Made by a program: the position numbers and the translations under genes
In this document: positions 22,005 through 30,553 of the stretch, one piece after another
How positions within the stretch are numbered: the first letter of the stretch is position 1
How the letters are laid out: each line of letters opens with the position of its first letter
Source: Clostridium gasigenes
GTDB lineage: Bacteria > Bacillota > Clostridia > Clostridiales > Clostridiaceae
Direction: 5' to 3'
Length of the DNA stretch: 64,000 nt
Assembly (NCBI RefSeq): GCF_900104115.1
Contig: NZ_FNJM01000001.1
Span: 701,374 to 765,373, forward strand
The notes under the pieces: model-generated
What the model saw: only the letters and a program-made list of their open reading frames with translations
The model's database searches: none
What the model was told of the DNA's origin: nothing

Positions 22005-22808
22005 TTATTTTTTTTTACAAAAAATCACCCCTGTGTCTAATAAAATTATATTTTCGGCGAACTCTTTAAGGGCATATTGTTGACAAACCTTTGTTGCGAG
22101 CTTATCGTAGTTTACATCTTCCTTTGGAATCTCAAGAATAACAACACCAGTTTCATCTAGTTGATTTTGTATTTCTTTTGAAAGACTTTCTTTAGCTAAT
22201 TTACAAGATCCTGAGAATGCACCTAAAATATCATCTTCTCTTTCACCTTGAATATCTGAAACACCACATCTTTCACTTACACTTAATCTAGGCCCAAATG
22301 ATGGACATCTAAGTATGCACATAGAACATCCATTACCGTAACGTAAACAGTTGCCCATAGGCCCTGTAGTCCCTGTGGTTTCTATAAATACATCTGCTTC
22401 TTCATAGGTGTCATCGCTTAAATAAATACCAAATATTTTTCCATCTTTAAAATTAACATCAACAACTCGACTTTCCATATGAATGTTAATACCCATATTA
22501 ACAATATATTCGCGTACGTTACCTTCAATTAAATTAACATCATAAAGAGTAACGTGTTTATGCCCTGGAAACTCTATATCTGTATGCCTTGCAGTGTTAT
22601 CAACAATATCTATTAAATCTCCAGCCCCAAGATAGTTTAATTCTTCAGAAGCTGTATATCTACCATTATTCCTCATTATTCCGCCAACGTTTCCAAGTCC
22701 TAATAATAAATCAGTTTTTTCATATATATGGACTTCAGCACCAGCTTTTTTAGCAGTAATTGCAGCAGCAACACCAGACCAACCTCCACCAATAATAATA
22801 ACCTTCAT
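22005..22808 (-). pseudogene. FAD-dependent oxidoreductase, C-terminus cut off
   Basis: The N-terminus has a perfect dinucleotide-binding motif (VIIIGGGWSGVAAAITAKKAGAEV and a matching Glu at EKTD). A Cys-rich segment (YGNGCSMCILRCPSFGP, about 178-194) suggests a flavoprotein related to Fe-S-linked oxidoreductases. The 267-residue frame ends NIILLDTG-VIFCKKK; family members I recall continue after LLDTG for well over 100 residues, with a second FAD-contact region. The last seven codons look like non-homologous sequence, so the gene appears to be interrupted by the mobile element. It overlaps the upstream reductase gene by 4 bases (ATGA), so the two would form a redox pair. Confidence 0.75.
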
Positions 22809-23797
22809 ATAAATCTCCTTCCTTCAAAAACATTTCTAGGATCTGCTTGAACCTTACAAAATCTTTTAACTCTATGACCAGAAAATCTAGTAGTACAACT
22901 TCCACAAATACCTTCACCACAACACATTTTAGTGTTATTACAGCAGGATAGTAAAACTTTAGTATTATTTATTTCATTCATATAGTCAATTATTTTATAA
23001 GTTAAAATATCAGCTCCGGCTATATGAATATTTGAAATGTTTTTTTCAGAGATAAATGTATTTATCATAGATTTACATTCAGATGAAATATCGCCCTTGT
23101 CAATAGTATTCATAAAGATAGGAGTTACATTATATTTATCTAAATATTCTTTAACGTAGTTATCTTTGTAAGGTTCCTTATCTAATAAAAGATAAACCTT
23201 ATTGTTATTCGCTGTAAATTTTTGAATTACAGGCATCATAGGAGCCATTCCTATTCCCCTTGAAATAATTAATACATTTCTATTTTTTTGCTTTTGTATG
23301 TTTTTAAGTCCAAAAACGCCGTTCCAATAAGGTCCTCTTATTGTTATTTCGCCACCTTTTTCAATTCCTAATAGTTTTTTAGTTTTAATCCCTCTAACTT
23401 CAATCATTATTGTTATAATGTTAGTTTCAATATCAGATTCTAAAATAGAAATTGGAACATCAAAGTAAACATTAGGGTCAGTTCTTATAAATATATATCC
23501 TCCAGGCTTAACTAAGTCTATAGCTAATTTATGAGGTGCTTTGAATTTGAGTAATAGAACATCATTTTCATATAAAAGTTTTTCCTCCACTAAACAGTTA
23601 AAAGTCTTTCTACCTTCTTTAGCCTTTTCACCATTGTATTTAAACTCTTGGTAAATACAAACTCCCTTCCAGTTTGAACAATCACAAAAACAACTTCCAT
23701 GAAGTTGTGAGCATAATATACAATCGCCAGACTCGGCTAAATGGCAAGGACAATATTCTGAACCTGCATCAATACAATCAATAGTTTCTTTAAACAT
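22805..23797 (-). CDS. FNR/PyrK-like reductase with FAD, NAD and Fe-S domains
   Basis: Translation should start at the ATG at 23797, since GAGGAG lies 5 bases upstream; the product has 330 residues. A Cys-rich N-terminal segment (YCPCHLAESGDCILCSQ ... CFCDC, about 12-45) probably binds an Fe-S cluster. Then come an FAD-binding barrel (about 65-160) and an NAD-binding domain (LIISRGIGMAPMMP). A PyrK-like [2Fe-2S] region near the C-terminus reads CCNNTKMCCGEGICGSC. It likely passes electrons between NAD(P)H and an acceptor such as the flavoprotein encoded downstream in the same operon. With that partner broken, its function in this strain may be lost. Confidence 0.8.
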   Translation of the reverse strand: MFKETIDCIDAGSEYCPCHLAESGDCILCSQLHGSCFCDCSNWKGVCIYQEFKYNGEKAKEGRKTFNCLVEEKLLYENDVLLLKFKAPHKLAIDLVKPGGYIFIRTDPNVYFDVPISILESDIETNIITIMIEVRGIKTKKLLGIEKGGEITIRGPYWNGVFGLKNIQKQKNRNVLIISRGIGMAPMMPVIQKFTANNNKVYLLLDKEPYKDNYVKEYLDKYNVTPIFMNTIDKGDISSECKSMINTFISEKNISNIHIAGADILTYKIIDYMNEINNTKVLLSCCNNTKMCCGEGICGSCTTRFSGHRVKRFCKVQADPRNVFEGRRFI

Positions 23798-23938
23798 GTA
23801 TTCTCCTCGCATTAATTTCTATATACTAATAGGTTATTTAAAAAAATTAAAATTGTTACAAATATTATAAATTGGGTTTATTAAAATAGAAATTAGTGCT
23901 AAACTAAAGAAAATTAAAGAATGGTTGGAGTTGATAAA

Positions 23939-24520
23939 GTGTTTAATATTGATTTAATGAATATATTCCAAGGATTAGTTAGAAATTACTTGAAATTCAA
24001 CTTAACTACGGAAAGCAATAAATTTGAAATTTTAAAAAAAGAATTAGATTATATTGTAGAGGTAGGAGAAGTGCTAGGTTATTCTTCAATACTTACAGGT
24101 ATTAATGAGGAATCAAGATCTATAACTGATATAATTGAAATAAGATGGCACAATTATGATGATAAAAATACTATTAGTAATGAATTGTTTTTATATTTTT
24201 CAAAAGAATTAGATTTAATTGAAGATGTTAAAGCTATTAATAATTTAGTTAATACAATAGATACTAAAAGTGAAACAAAGTTTTTTGTTCAAATTATAGA
24301 AGTTTCATCTAAGGATAGAGTAGATTATTTAAATAAACTTTTACAATATGCTAAAAGATTTAACTCTATAGATGTTCTAATTATATATAAAACATCTAAT
24401 ATAAGAGAACAAACTAGTGAGTATTACTCATATTTATTTAAAGAATCTAAATTAGTAAAACAAAAAAATGCCTGCTCATATTATGATGTATTTGGATCTC
24501 TTAAAATGAAATTTCATTAA
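23939..24520 (+). CDS. Hypothetical protein, possible clostridial family
   Basis: GTG 23939 follows TTGGAG with an 8-base gap and is preferred to the ATG at 23921, which has no ribosome binding site. The 193-residue product is soluble and mixed alpha/beta: helical start (FNIDLMNIFQGLVRNYLKF), a middle SILTGINEESRSITDIIEIRW, and a C-terminal KFFVQIIEVSSKDRVDYLNKL...VLIIYKTSN. No family is recognised. It is transcribed towards another unknown gene, and the two share a bidirectional terminator. Confidence 0.55.
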   Translation: MFNIDLMNIFQGLVRNYLKFNLTTESNKFEILKKELDYIVEVGEVLGYSSILTGINEESRSITDIIEIRWHNYDDKNTISNELFLYFSKELDLIEDVKAINNLVNTIDTKSETKFFVQIIEVSSKDRVDYLNKLLQYAKRFNSIDVLIIYKTSNIREQTSEYYSYLFKESKLVKQKNACSYYDVFGSLKMKFH

Positions 24521-24534
24521 GGCATTTAAAAAAA

Positions 24535-24571
24535 ATAACAAACCAATCTTATATATATATTGGTTTGTTAT
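24535..24571. terminator. Bidirectional terminator between convergent genes
   Basis: ATAACAAACCAAT and ATTGGTTTGTTAT form a perfect 13-bp stem around an 11-base AT loop. Confidence 0.85.
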
Positions 24572-24599
24572 CTATTACTATGTCTATTATATACGCCTT

Positions 24600-25049
24600 T
24601 TAAAAAATTTTAACAATTGTAGATAGTCTAAGTTCACCATTATCTAAAATTCTTAAATACCACTCTATAGGTATTAAATCCAAAACTATGAAATTGTTAG
24701 TAATATTTTGGGAACTGTTTTTTATTATTGGATTTAAAAAAGAGTAGACACTATCTTTTTTTATAATCAATAACAGCATGAACTCATTATCGGTACACAT
24801 AAAGCTTAAAGATTTAAGATTTATATTAAGAAAGTCATTTTCAATTGAATGTTCTGCAATAAATATATCTCTAGTTTTTATATTCTTAAGTATAACTTCT
24901 ATTTCATCTGCCTCTTTAAAATCTATATTATTTAATTTTAATTTAATTTTATACATTATTAATTCAAGAGATGAAAGACTAACATTTTTAATAGGATAAT
25001 TTAATAGATTGTTTTTTATAATTAACTCTTTGCTTATGTCAGTTTTCAT
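24600..25049 (-). CDS. Hypothetical beta-rich protein
   Basis: The start is set at the ATG at 25049, preceded by GAGGGGATTTTCT, giving 149 residues. The sequence alternates hydrophobic and polar residues (ELIMYKIKLKLNNIDFKEADEIEVILKN ranges over about 32-60; FMLLLIIKKDSVYSFL), which suggests a beta-sandwich. There is no signal peptide or membrane helix. No family recognised. It is a single-gene unit convergent with the gene at 23939. Confidence 0.55.
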   Translation of the reverse strand: MKTDISKELIIKNNLLNYPIKNVSLSSLELIMYKIKLKLNNIDFKEADEIEVILKNIKTRDIFIAEHSIENDFLNINLKSLSFMCTDNEFMLLLIIKKDSVYSFLNPIIKNSSQNITNNFIVLDLIPIEWYLRILDNGELRLSTIVKIF

Positions 25050-25210
25050 AGAAAATCCCCTCATAAAATTAGTTTTGAAAATTCCGTGCATATTAAATAA
25101 TATTTGTTGAATAATAATATAATATAGAAAGAAATGAATTAAGTTACTAACATTAATAATTTTTTAATAAAATTACAAAAGATAATAGTGGTTAGAAGGG
25201 AGGTTAGAAT

Positions 25211-25849
25211 TTGAATGACAATCTAATTACAACACTAATTTCAGGTAGTGCAATTATAATTGGATCACTAATAGGTGCAAGTTTTAGTTGGTTAATAAAC
25301 AAGAAAATAACGTCTAAATCTATTAAAGAGCAATATAAATTACAAGAAGTTAATAGAAGGTATGAAGAAAGTTATAAAATGAAAGAATTATGTATATACG
25401 CAAATGTAGTAAGATTAGATATATGTACTGCTATATTTCAAAGTATTAGAAGTTTACAAAATCAAGATGAGATGTCGTATCTTTATATATTACCAATAAG
25501 TAAAGAATATCAAAAAGCAGTAGCATCTTTAAGTGATAAATATAACTTAAAAGAACTAAGTTATATTTATCAACTTTATGGAATTATAGAAAAAGTAAAT
25601 AAGGATGTATATAAATGGGAATATGGGGATAAGAAAACCTATGAAAATATTAGAAATGGGTTAAAGGATATATTGAAAAAAATATATGGTGAAAACTATA
25701 ATAAAATAGTAAATACGGATATAGAGAAATTAAGCTATGAGGACTTATATAATAATGATTTAATTAAAGATGGATTTAAAGAGGTGCTAATAATACTAGA
25801 TCATCTATGTTATATTGAAAATCTTAAAAAAGAAGATACTAAGCTATAA
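25211..25849 (+). CDS. Hypothetical single-pass membrane protein
   Basis: TTG 25211 follows GGGAGG with a 7-base gap. The 212-residue product has one N-terminal membrane helix (about 6-29, ISGSAIIIGSLIGASFSWLI) followed by a positively charged stop (NKKITSK) and a long helical cytoplasmic part rich in Tyr, Lys and Glu. This layout is seen in many small unknown clostridial proteins. It stands alone between promoters and has its own strong terminator. Confidence 0.6.
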   Translation: MNDNLITTLISGSAIIIGSLIGASFSWLINKKITSKSIKEQYKLQEVNRRYEESYKMKELCIYANVVRLDICTAIFQSIRSLQNQDEMSYLYILPISKEYQKAVASLSDKYNLKELSYIYQLYGIIEKVNKDVYKWEYGDKKTYENIRNGLKDILKKIYGENYNKIVNTDIEKLSYEDLYNNDLIKDGFKEVLIILDHLCYIENLKKEDTKL

Positions 25850-25865
25850 ATAGCTTAGTATTTTT
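25836..25865 (+). terminator. Terminator after 25211 gene
   Basis: ATACTAAGCTAT and ATAGCTTAGTAT form a perfect 12-bp stem with a 2-base loop, followed by TTTT. The left arm includes the last codons. Confidence 0.85.
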
Positions 25866-25988
25866 CATATTAAGAAAATTTTAAGAACTTACTAATATAA
25901 GTTAAGGAAATCTTAATTGCTTAAGCTTTAAAAAAATAATATAATTAGACTATACTATATCAAGTATGGTGTTTTTTGGAGGGGAAAT

Positions 25989-26555
25989 ATGAAAAAATCA
26001 ACATGGTTTGCACTTATTACAGTTATTCTAATAATATTAATACTTCAATCTGTTGGATCAAAAATAAAAGTTTATGAAAAAAGAAAAGAATATGTGTCAC
26101 AAGAAGAAGTTATAAAGGATTATTTGAAAAATATTAATCTTATGTGGGGAAATAGAGGTCGTGACGGTAATATATTAAAGATAATTCCAAATTTGGATTT
26201 ATACGAAACTATTTCAGAGAGAGCTAGGCTAGTGGTTGAAAATGAAGAAGATATTAACTATATTCAAATTCCAAATTTTAAGGAGTATAGCTTAGAAAAT
26301 GTAACTAGTAGCGAAAGTTTAACTTTAGAACAACATTTGAATACTTATAAGAATATTGGAAATTATAAAGTGCCAAAAAAACGTGAAATTTATAAAATAT
26401 CGGGCAAAGCAATATTAAATATACAAAAATATACTATTGATGAAATTGATAAAATTAATGATATTAATAAGGAGTATGAAGACATATATATTCTCCTAGT
26501 GTTGGTAGATGAAGGTGATGGATATGTAGTAGATCAGTGTATTAGTAGATTTTAA
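25989..26555 (+). CDS. Hypothetical membrane-anchored extracellular protein
   Basis: This 188-residue protein begins with a signal-anchor (KSTWFALITVILIILILQSVG, about 3-23), and the rest is outside. The soluble part has no Cys and includes a basic NRGRDGN turn and a long acidic segment. TGGAGGGGAAAT precedes the ATG, and a TATAAT lies at 25940. It is followed, 47 bases on, by an ABC transporter; it might be an accessory protein of that transporter. No family recognised. Confidence 0.6.
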   Translation: MKKSTWFALITVILIILILQSVGSKIKVYEKRKEYVSQEEVIKDYLKNINLMWGNRGRDGNILKIIPNLDLYETISERARLVVENEEDINYIQIPNFKEYSLENVTSSESLTLEQHLNTYKNIGNYKVPKKREIYKISGKAILNIQKYTIDEIDKINDINKEYEDIYILLVLVDEGDGYVVDQCISRF

Positions 26556-26602
26556 TATTAAATAATAAAAAATCAATATATATTTTAGGAGGAAAAAATT
26601 AA

Positions 26603-27499
26603 ATGTTAGAAGTTAAAAATCTCTCCTTAAAGTTTGGTGAAAAAAAAGTAATTGATAATATAAGTTTACAAGTAGAAAAAGGAAAAATTCTTGGGATTAT
26701 TGGACCAAGTGGAGTAGGTAAAACTTCATTAATAAGAGCTTTAGTTGGTATTTATGAAGGGGATTTGGGACAAGTTTTAGTAGATGGAGAAAACCTTTAT
26801 GATAACTCATCAGCAAAGAAAAAAATAGCTTATGTACCTGATGAACATAATAGTTTTTCTCTTATAAAATTAGCAGACATAGTAGAGTTTTATAGAAGTA
26901 TATACCCTAAATTTAATGAAAACAAATTTAATAAAATAAATAAAATATTTAAAATACCATTAGAGAAAAGATTTTTCCAACTTTCTAAAGGTATGAAAGT
27001 TAGAGTAAATCTTATGTTAGCATTTTCTATAGGTGGAGAGTACTTAGTTTTAGATGAACCTACATCAGGACTAGACCCTATTCTAAAAGAAAAGGTTTTA
27101 AAACTTATAATAAGAGAAGTACAGAAATTTGGAGCAGGAGTAATAATCAGCTCCCATCATTTAGATGAACTTGAGAGGGTTTGTGATAATATTATAATAA
27201 TTGATAATGGGAAAATAGCTTATCATAATTCCTTAGAAGAAATGAAGAAAAATATTAAAAAAATTCAAGTGGCTTTTGAAGCACCTATTTATGAAGAGGA
27301 TTTAGATATTGAAGGTATATTTAGTATAACCCACTTAGGACGGGTGTTTACAATAATTACAGATAGATATGATGAAGATTTTAAAAATAAACTTAATAAG
27401 TTTAATCCATTATTTATAGAAGAAATAAATTTAAGCTTAGAGGAAGTGTTTATTTATAAACTCGATAAGGGGGACAATTATGAAGAAATATTTAAATAA
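26603..27499 (+). CDS. ABC transporter ATP-binding protein, YtrB-like
   Basis: This 298-residue ATPase carries Walker A GPSGVGKTS (about 34-42), signature LSKGMKVRV (about 133-141), Walker B YLVLDEPTSGLD and the H-loop SSHHLDE. The C-terminal extension of some 80 residues resembles that of antibiotic-responsive YtrB/BcrA-type ATPases. TAGGAGGAAAAAATTA precedes the ATG. It overlaps the permease gene by 20 bases. Together they form a two-gene exporter; the substrate is unknown. No GntR/YtrA-type regulator is adjacent. Confidence 0.85.
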   Translation: MLEVKNLSLKFGEKKVIDNISLQVEKGKILGIIGPSGVGKTSLIRALVGIYEGDLGQVLVDGENLYDNSSAKKKIAYVPDEHNSFSLIKLADIVEFYRSIYPKFNENKFNKINKIFKIPLEKRFFQLSKGMKVRVNLMLAFSIGGEYLVLDEPTSGLDPILKEKVLKLIIREVQKFGAGVIISSHHLDELERVCDNIIIIDNGKIAYHNSLEEMKKNIKKIQVAFEAPIYEEDLDIEGIFSITHLGRVFTIITDRYDEDFKNKLNKFNPLFIEEINLSLEEVFIYKLDKGDNYEEIFK

Positions 27500-28517
27500 A
27501 AATATATTTTTTCAGGGGGATGCTAAAATATTTTCTGTATTAATGTCCTTACTTTTATTAGTAGGAGTTTTTTTAGATATTACTATGAATAATTCTAACT
27601 ATAATGATTATAGATTTATGTTGTATAACTATTCAGATCAAGTTAAAAATCCGCTAGGTATAGTTGGAATGTTTATATTGGTGGTATTTTTAGTAATATG
27701 CTTTGTTTTAATATGTGGAATGTTTAAAAGGAAAAAGTGGGCTACTCTTTTATCAGGTCCATTTAGCAGAATTGACATAAGGAAAAGAGAGTTGACCTTA
27801 ATGATAGGATGTATAATGGGATTTATACTTCTGTTTTTACTGGTATGTGAAAGGAATTATATAGCGAATGATGTTTTAAATTCATATATTAAAGGATTTT
27901 GGATATTGGTAGTAATAGATATTATTAGAATAGTAGTAGTATCAGCAGCTTTAACATCTATATTATTTTTTATAGATTCATTAACTTCTAATATGTATGT
28001 GACATTAGGTTCAATGTTTGCAATAGGTGCATATTGTATAGTTGTGATAATAACAATAGGAAGCTCATTTTTATGGGCATATAATAGTATAGTGCGTAAA
28101 ATTTGGGAATATATTACTATTATGATTGATTCTATATTATTTGGAGCGGAAATAAATATACACAAATATCTATTTTTCACAGGACTAATACTACTTATAA
28201 TAATAACAATAGTATGTACAATAATAACTAAAAAATTAACTGAAAAAATAAAAGTTGAAAATATGGGAGATGCTTTAATATTTAGATCTATAAGGAAAAT
28301 TGCACCAATTTTGTTATCCACACTAATAGGAATGATAGTTGGTACTATTATATTTAAAGGATTATTAGTGGATAATAGACTTGAAGTAGTCTTAAATACA
28401 GTAACATATCCTCTTATAAGTATTGGAATAATAACAATAATTTCAATACTAATTTATATAATTATAAAATCTATTAGTACAGTATTAAAAAATAAAATTC
28501 CTGGAAAATATATATAG
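27480..28517 (+). CDS. ABC transporter permease
   Basis: This 345-residue membrane protein has about seven to eight hydrophobic segments, including LMSLLLLVGVFLDI, GIVGMFILVVFLVICFVLICG and the C-terminal pair VTYPLISIGIITIISILIYIIIK. A short KRKKWATLLSGPFSR loop after the second segment is typical of permeases paired with YtrB-like ATPases. It starts at ATG 27480 behind AAGGGGGACAATT, inside the ATPase gene. It forms the membrane part of that transporter. Confidence 0.8.
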   Translation: MKKYLNKNIFFQGDAKIFSVLMSLLLLVGVFLDITMNNSNYNDYRFMLYNYSDQVKNPLGIVGMFILVVFLVICFVLICGMFKRKKWATLLSGPFSRIDIRKRELTLMIGCIMGFILLFLLVCERNYIANDVLNSYIKGFWILVVIDIIRIVVVSAALTSILFFIDSLTSNMYVTLGSMFAIGAYCIVVIITIGSSFLWAYNSIVRKIWEYITIMIDSILFGAEINIHKYLFFTGLILLIIITIVCTIITKKLTEKIKVENMGDALIFRSIRKIAPILLSTLIGMIVGTIIFKGLLVDNRLEVVLNTVTYPLISIGIITIISILIYIIIKSISTVLKNKIPGKYI

Positions 28518-28593
28518 GTTGATGAAATTTGTAGAACAATTAAAACCTTCTCTGAATAGTATATAGCATACAGAAGAGAAGGAGATGGTAAAC

Positions 28594-28782
28594 ATGTCAA
28601 AGAGATGTTGTTGTAATAGAAGTTGTTGTAATAGAAGTTGTAATAGCTGCTGTAATAGCTGTTGTAGAAGAGAAAGCTGTGGATGTGGTAATAACTTTGG
28701 AGGCTGTGGATTTGGAAACAACTGCGGAGGTGGATGTAGCCCACTAATATGGTTATTATTACTAGGTGGCGGTTGCTTTTAG
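28594..28782 (+). CDS. Cys/Gly-rich small protein with hydrophobic tail
   Basis: The start is set at ATG 28594, nine bases after AAGGAG, which touches the earlier ATG at 28585. The 62-residue product has 16 Cys, mostly in CC or CCC pairs separated by NRS or NS (CCCNRSCCNRSCNSCC), then Gly-rich GNNFGGCGFGNNC, and ends in a hydrophobic SPLIWLLLLGGGCF. The style recalls small spore-coat or YjcZ-like sporulation peptides, or a metal-binding peptide. Codon use clearly favours this strand. A strong terminator follows. Confidence 0.65.
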   Translation: MSKRCCCNRSCCNRSCNSCCNSCCRRESCGCGNNFGGCGFGNNCGGGCSPLIWLLLLGGGCF

Positions 28783-28791
28783 TAAACCCAT

Positions 28792-28821
28792 AAAAAGGTG
28801 CTTAAGTTTAGGCACCTTTTT
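28792..28821 (+). terminator. Terminator after Cys-rich gene
   Basis: AAAAAGGTGC pairs with GCACCTTTTT around a 10-base loop. Confidence 0.85.
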
Positions 28822-28977
28822 ATTATTAGTAGATTGCTAAAATACAATTTAAATATGCTTAATAGATATAATAAATATTTTTTTATTATATCTATTTTTT
28901 TAGGTTTAAATGTAAATAATAAAAAACCATTTAAATAAATAGGATTAATAGAATTTATTAAAATTGTATGGATACAT

Positions 28978-29006
28978 TTGACAATAAAACCTTTAGAAAA
29001 TATGAT
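28978..29006 (+). promoter_or_regulatory. Promoter of ECF S-component/kinase operon
   Basis: TTGACA (28978-28983) and TATGAT (29001-29006) are separated by 17 bases. No riboswitch-like structure was recognised in the 40-base leader. Confidence 0.7.
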
Positions 29007-29047
29007 ATAAATATAGAAATAAGAGAAGTAGTTAAGGGGGGATTCAA

Positions 29048-29572
29048 ATGAGATTTAAAACAAAGAGGTTAGTAGTCATTGCACTTTTAGCAGCAATATG
29101 TTATGTGGGGACATTAATTAATATTAGAATACCTATAGGTCCAACTCAATCAATGATACATCTTGGGACAACAGCTATCTTTGTAGCAGCAGTTATAATT
29201 GGTAAAGATGCAGGCCTTGCAGGGGCAATAGGTTGTTCTATATTTGATTTATTAAATGGTTTTGCTGCCTATACAATACAAACATTTGTAATAAAAGGAT
29301 TGACAGGATATGTAGCTGGAACTATAGCCTTTGCCAAAGAAAAAGAAGGGAATAGTATTAAATATAATTTAATAGCTTTTATAGCTGGAGGATTAGTATC
29401 TATAAGTGGTTATTTTTTAAATAATTTATTATTTCTTGGCAGAACATGGGCAGTAGCTATATCAAGCTTAGGGACTTCATTAATTACTACAACTATTGGA
29501 ATAATAATTGCAATACCCTTAGCAAGTGCTATAAAAAAAGTAATGAATAAATCAAATTTTAAATTACAATAA
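29048..29572 (+). CDS. ECF transporter S component, probably for vitamin B6
   Basis: This 174-residue membrane protein has five to six helices. The N-terminal LVVIALLAAICYVGTLINIRIPIGP and the TxxxHLGTTAIFVAAVIIGKDAG-GLAGAIG layout are typical of small-molecule S components (ThiW/HmpT/PdxU group). S components bind a vitamin outside the cell and use the shared EcfAAT module. It is followed 26 bases later by a pyridoxal/pyridoxamine kinase-like gene, which points to a B6 vitamer (PdxU2-type) as substrate. Hydroxymethylpyrimidine or thiamin precursors are an alternative. AGGGGGGATTCAA precedes the ATG. Confidence 0.75.
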   Translation: MRFKTKRLVVIALLAAICYVGTLINIRIPIGPTQSMIHLGTTAIFVAAVIIGKDAGLAGAIGCSIFDLLNGFAAYTIQTFVIKGLTGYVAGTIAFAKEKEGNSIKYNLIAFIAGGLVSISGYFLNNLLFLGRTWAVAISSLGTSLITTTIGIIIAIPLASAIKKVMNKSNFKLQ

Positions 29573-29598
29573 AATGAAAGATTAAAGGTAAGTATGTT

Positions 29599-30435
29599 TT
29601 GAAAAAGCCAGTAAATAAAATTGCGATTATTCATGATTTATGCGGTATTGGAAAAGTCGCTTTAACTAATATTATACCAGTTCTGAGCATTATGGGTATA
29701 GAACCGTGTCCCATACCTACCCTTGTTTTATCTACACATACTGGAGGTTTTGGAATACCTATAATAAAAAATATTCCAGGATTTATAGATGAAACAGTTA
29801 AGCATTATAAAGATAATAATATAAAGTTTAAAGGAATATTTGTTGGATATTTAGGTAATGAAGATAATATAATTAGTGCAATTAATTTCATAAATAATTT
29901 TAAAGTAGAAAATGGAATAGTCTTATTTGACCCTATATGTGGGGATAACGGAAAGTTATATTCAAATTTTAATAAATATTATGTTGACCAACTAAAGTGT
30001 ATTATAAAATTATCAGATATTATAACACCAAATTTTACAGAAGCATGTTATTTAACTAATAGTTTGGAAAAAGATATTATTGAAATTAATGATGTTAAAA
30101 GGTTATGTATAAAACTTTCAAAACTTGGAAGTGAAAATATAATTATAACAAGTGTACCTAGTGATAGTATTGAAGAGGTTTCGTTAGCAATCTATAATAG
30201 TAAAACTGATTATTTTAATATTATAACTCATAAAAAAGAAAAGAAAAGTTATCCGGGAACAGGGGATATATTTGCATCAGTATTACTTGCTGAACTTACA
30301 AATGGAAATGATTTAGAACAAAGTGTTATAAAAGCAAGCAATTTTGTGGTAGAATGTATAAAAGAAAGTAGTAAATATGATTATGATACTAAAGAAGGTG
30401 TCTTATTGGAAAAATGCTTAAAAAAACTTTTATAA
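29599..30435 (+). CDS. Pyridoxal/pyridoxamine kinase-like protein
   Basis: This 278-residue ribokinase-fold protein starts at TTG 29599 with AAAGGTAAG upstream; the nearer ATG runs into a stop. IIHDLCGIGKVALTNIIPVLSIMG is the usual PdxY/PdxK start (about 9-32), LFDPICGDNGKLYSN is the substrate/ATP region (about 113-127), and SYPGTGDIFASVL contains the catalytic Asp (about 221-233). It would phosphorylate pyridoxal or pyridoxamine taken up by the adjoining S component. A paralogue with the same motifs is at 41809-42651. Confidence 0.8.
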   Translation: MKKPVNKIAIIHDLCGIGKVALTNIIPVLSIMGIEPCPIPTLVLSTHTGGFGIPIIKNIPGFIDETVKHYKDNNIKFKGIFVGYLGNEDNIISAINFINNFKVENGIVLFDPICGDNGKLYSNFNKYYVDQLKCIIKLSDIITPNFTEACYLTNSLEKDIIEINDVKRLCIKLSKLGSENIIITSVPSDSIEEVSLAIYNSKTDYFNIITHKKEKKSYPGTGDIFASVLLAELTNGNDLEQSVIKASNFVVECIKESSKYDYDTKEGVLLEKCLKKLL

Positions 30436-30553
30436 AATAATTAATAATTAATTTGAATTTTAAGAATTGATAAAAGGATTAAAGTAAATACTAATATCAT
30501 ATTTAAAATATAATCCAATACAAAAATTTAGAAATGATAAAAAGGAGCCACAA

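Noticed and set aside
28454..28744. Minus-strand frames opposite the Cys-rich gene and permease end
   Set aside because: They are Tyr/His/Gln- or Leu-rich shadows of the repeated TGT/GTA codons and have no start signal; the plus-strand frame has a ribosome binding site and terminator.
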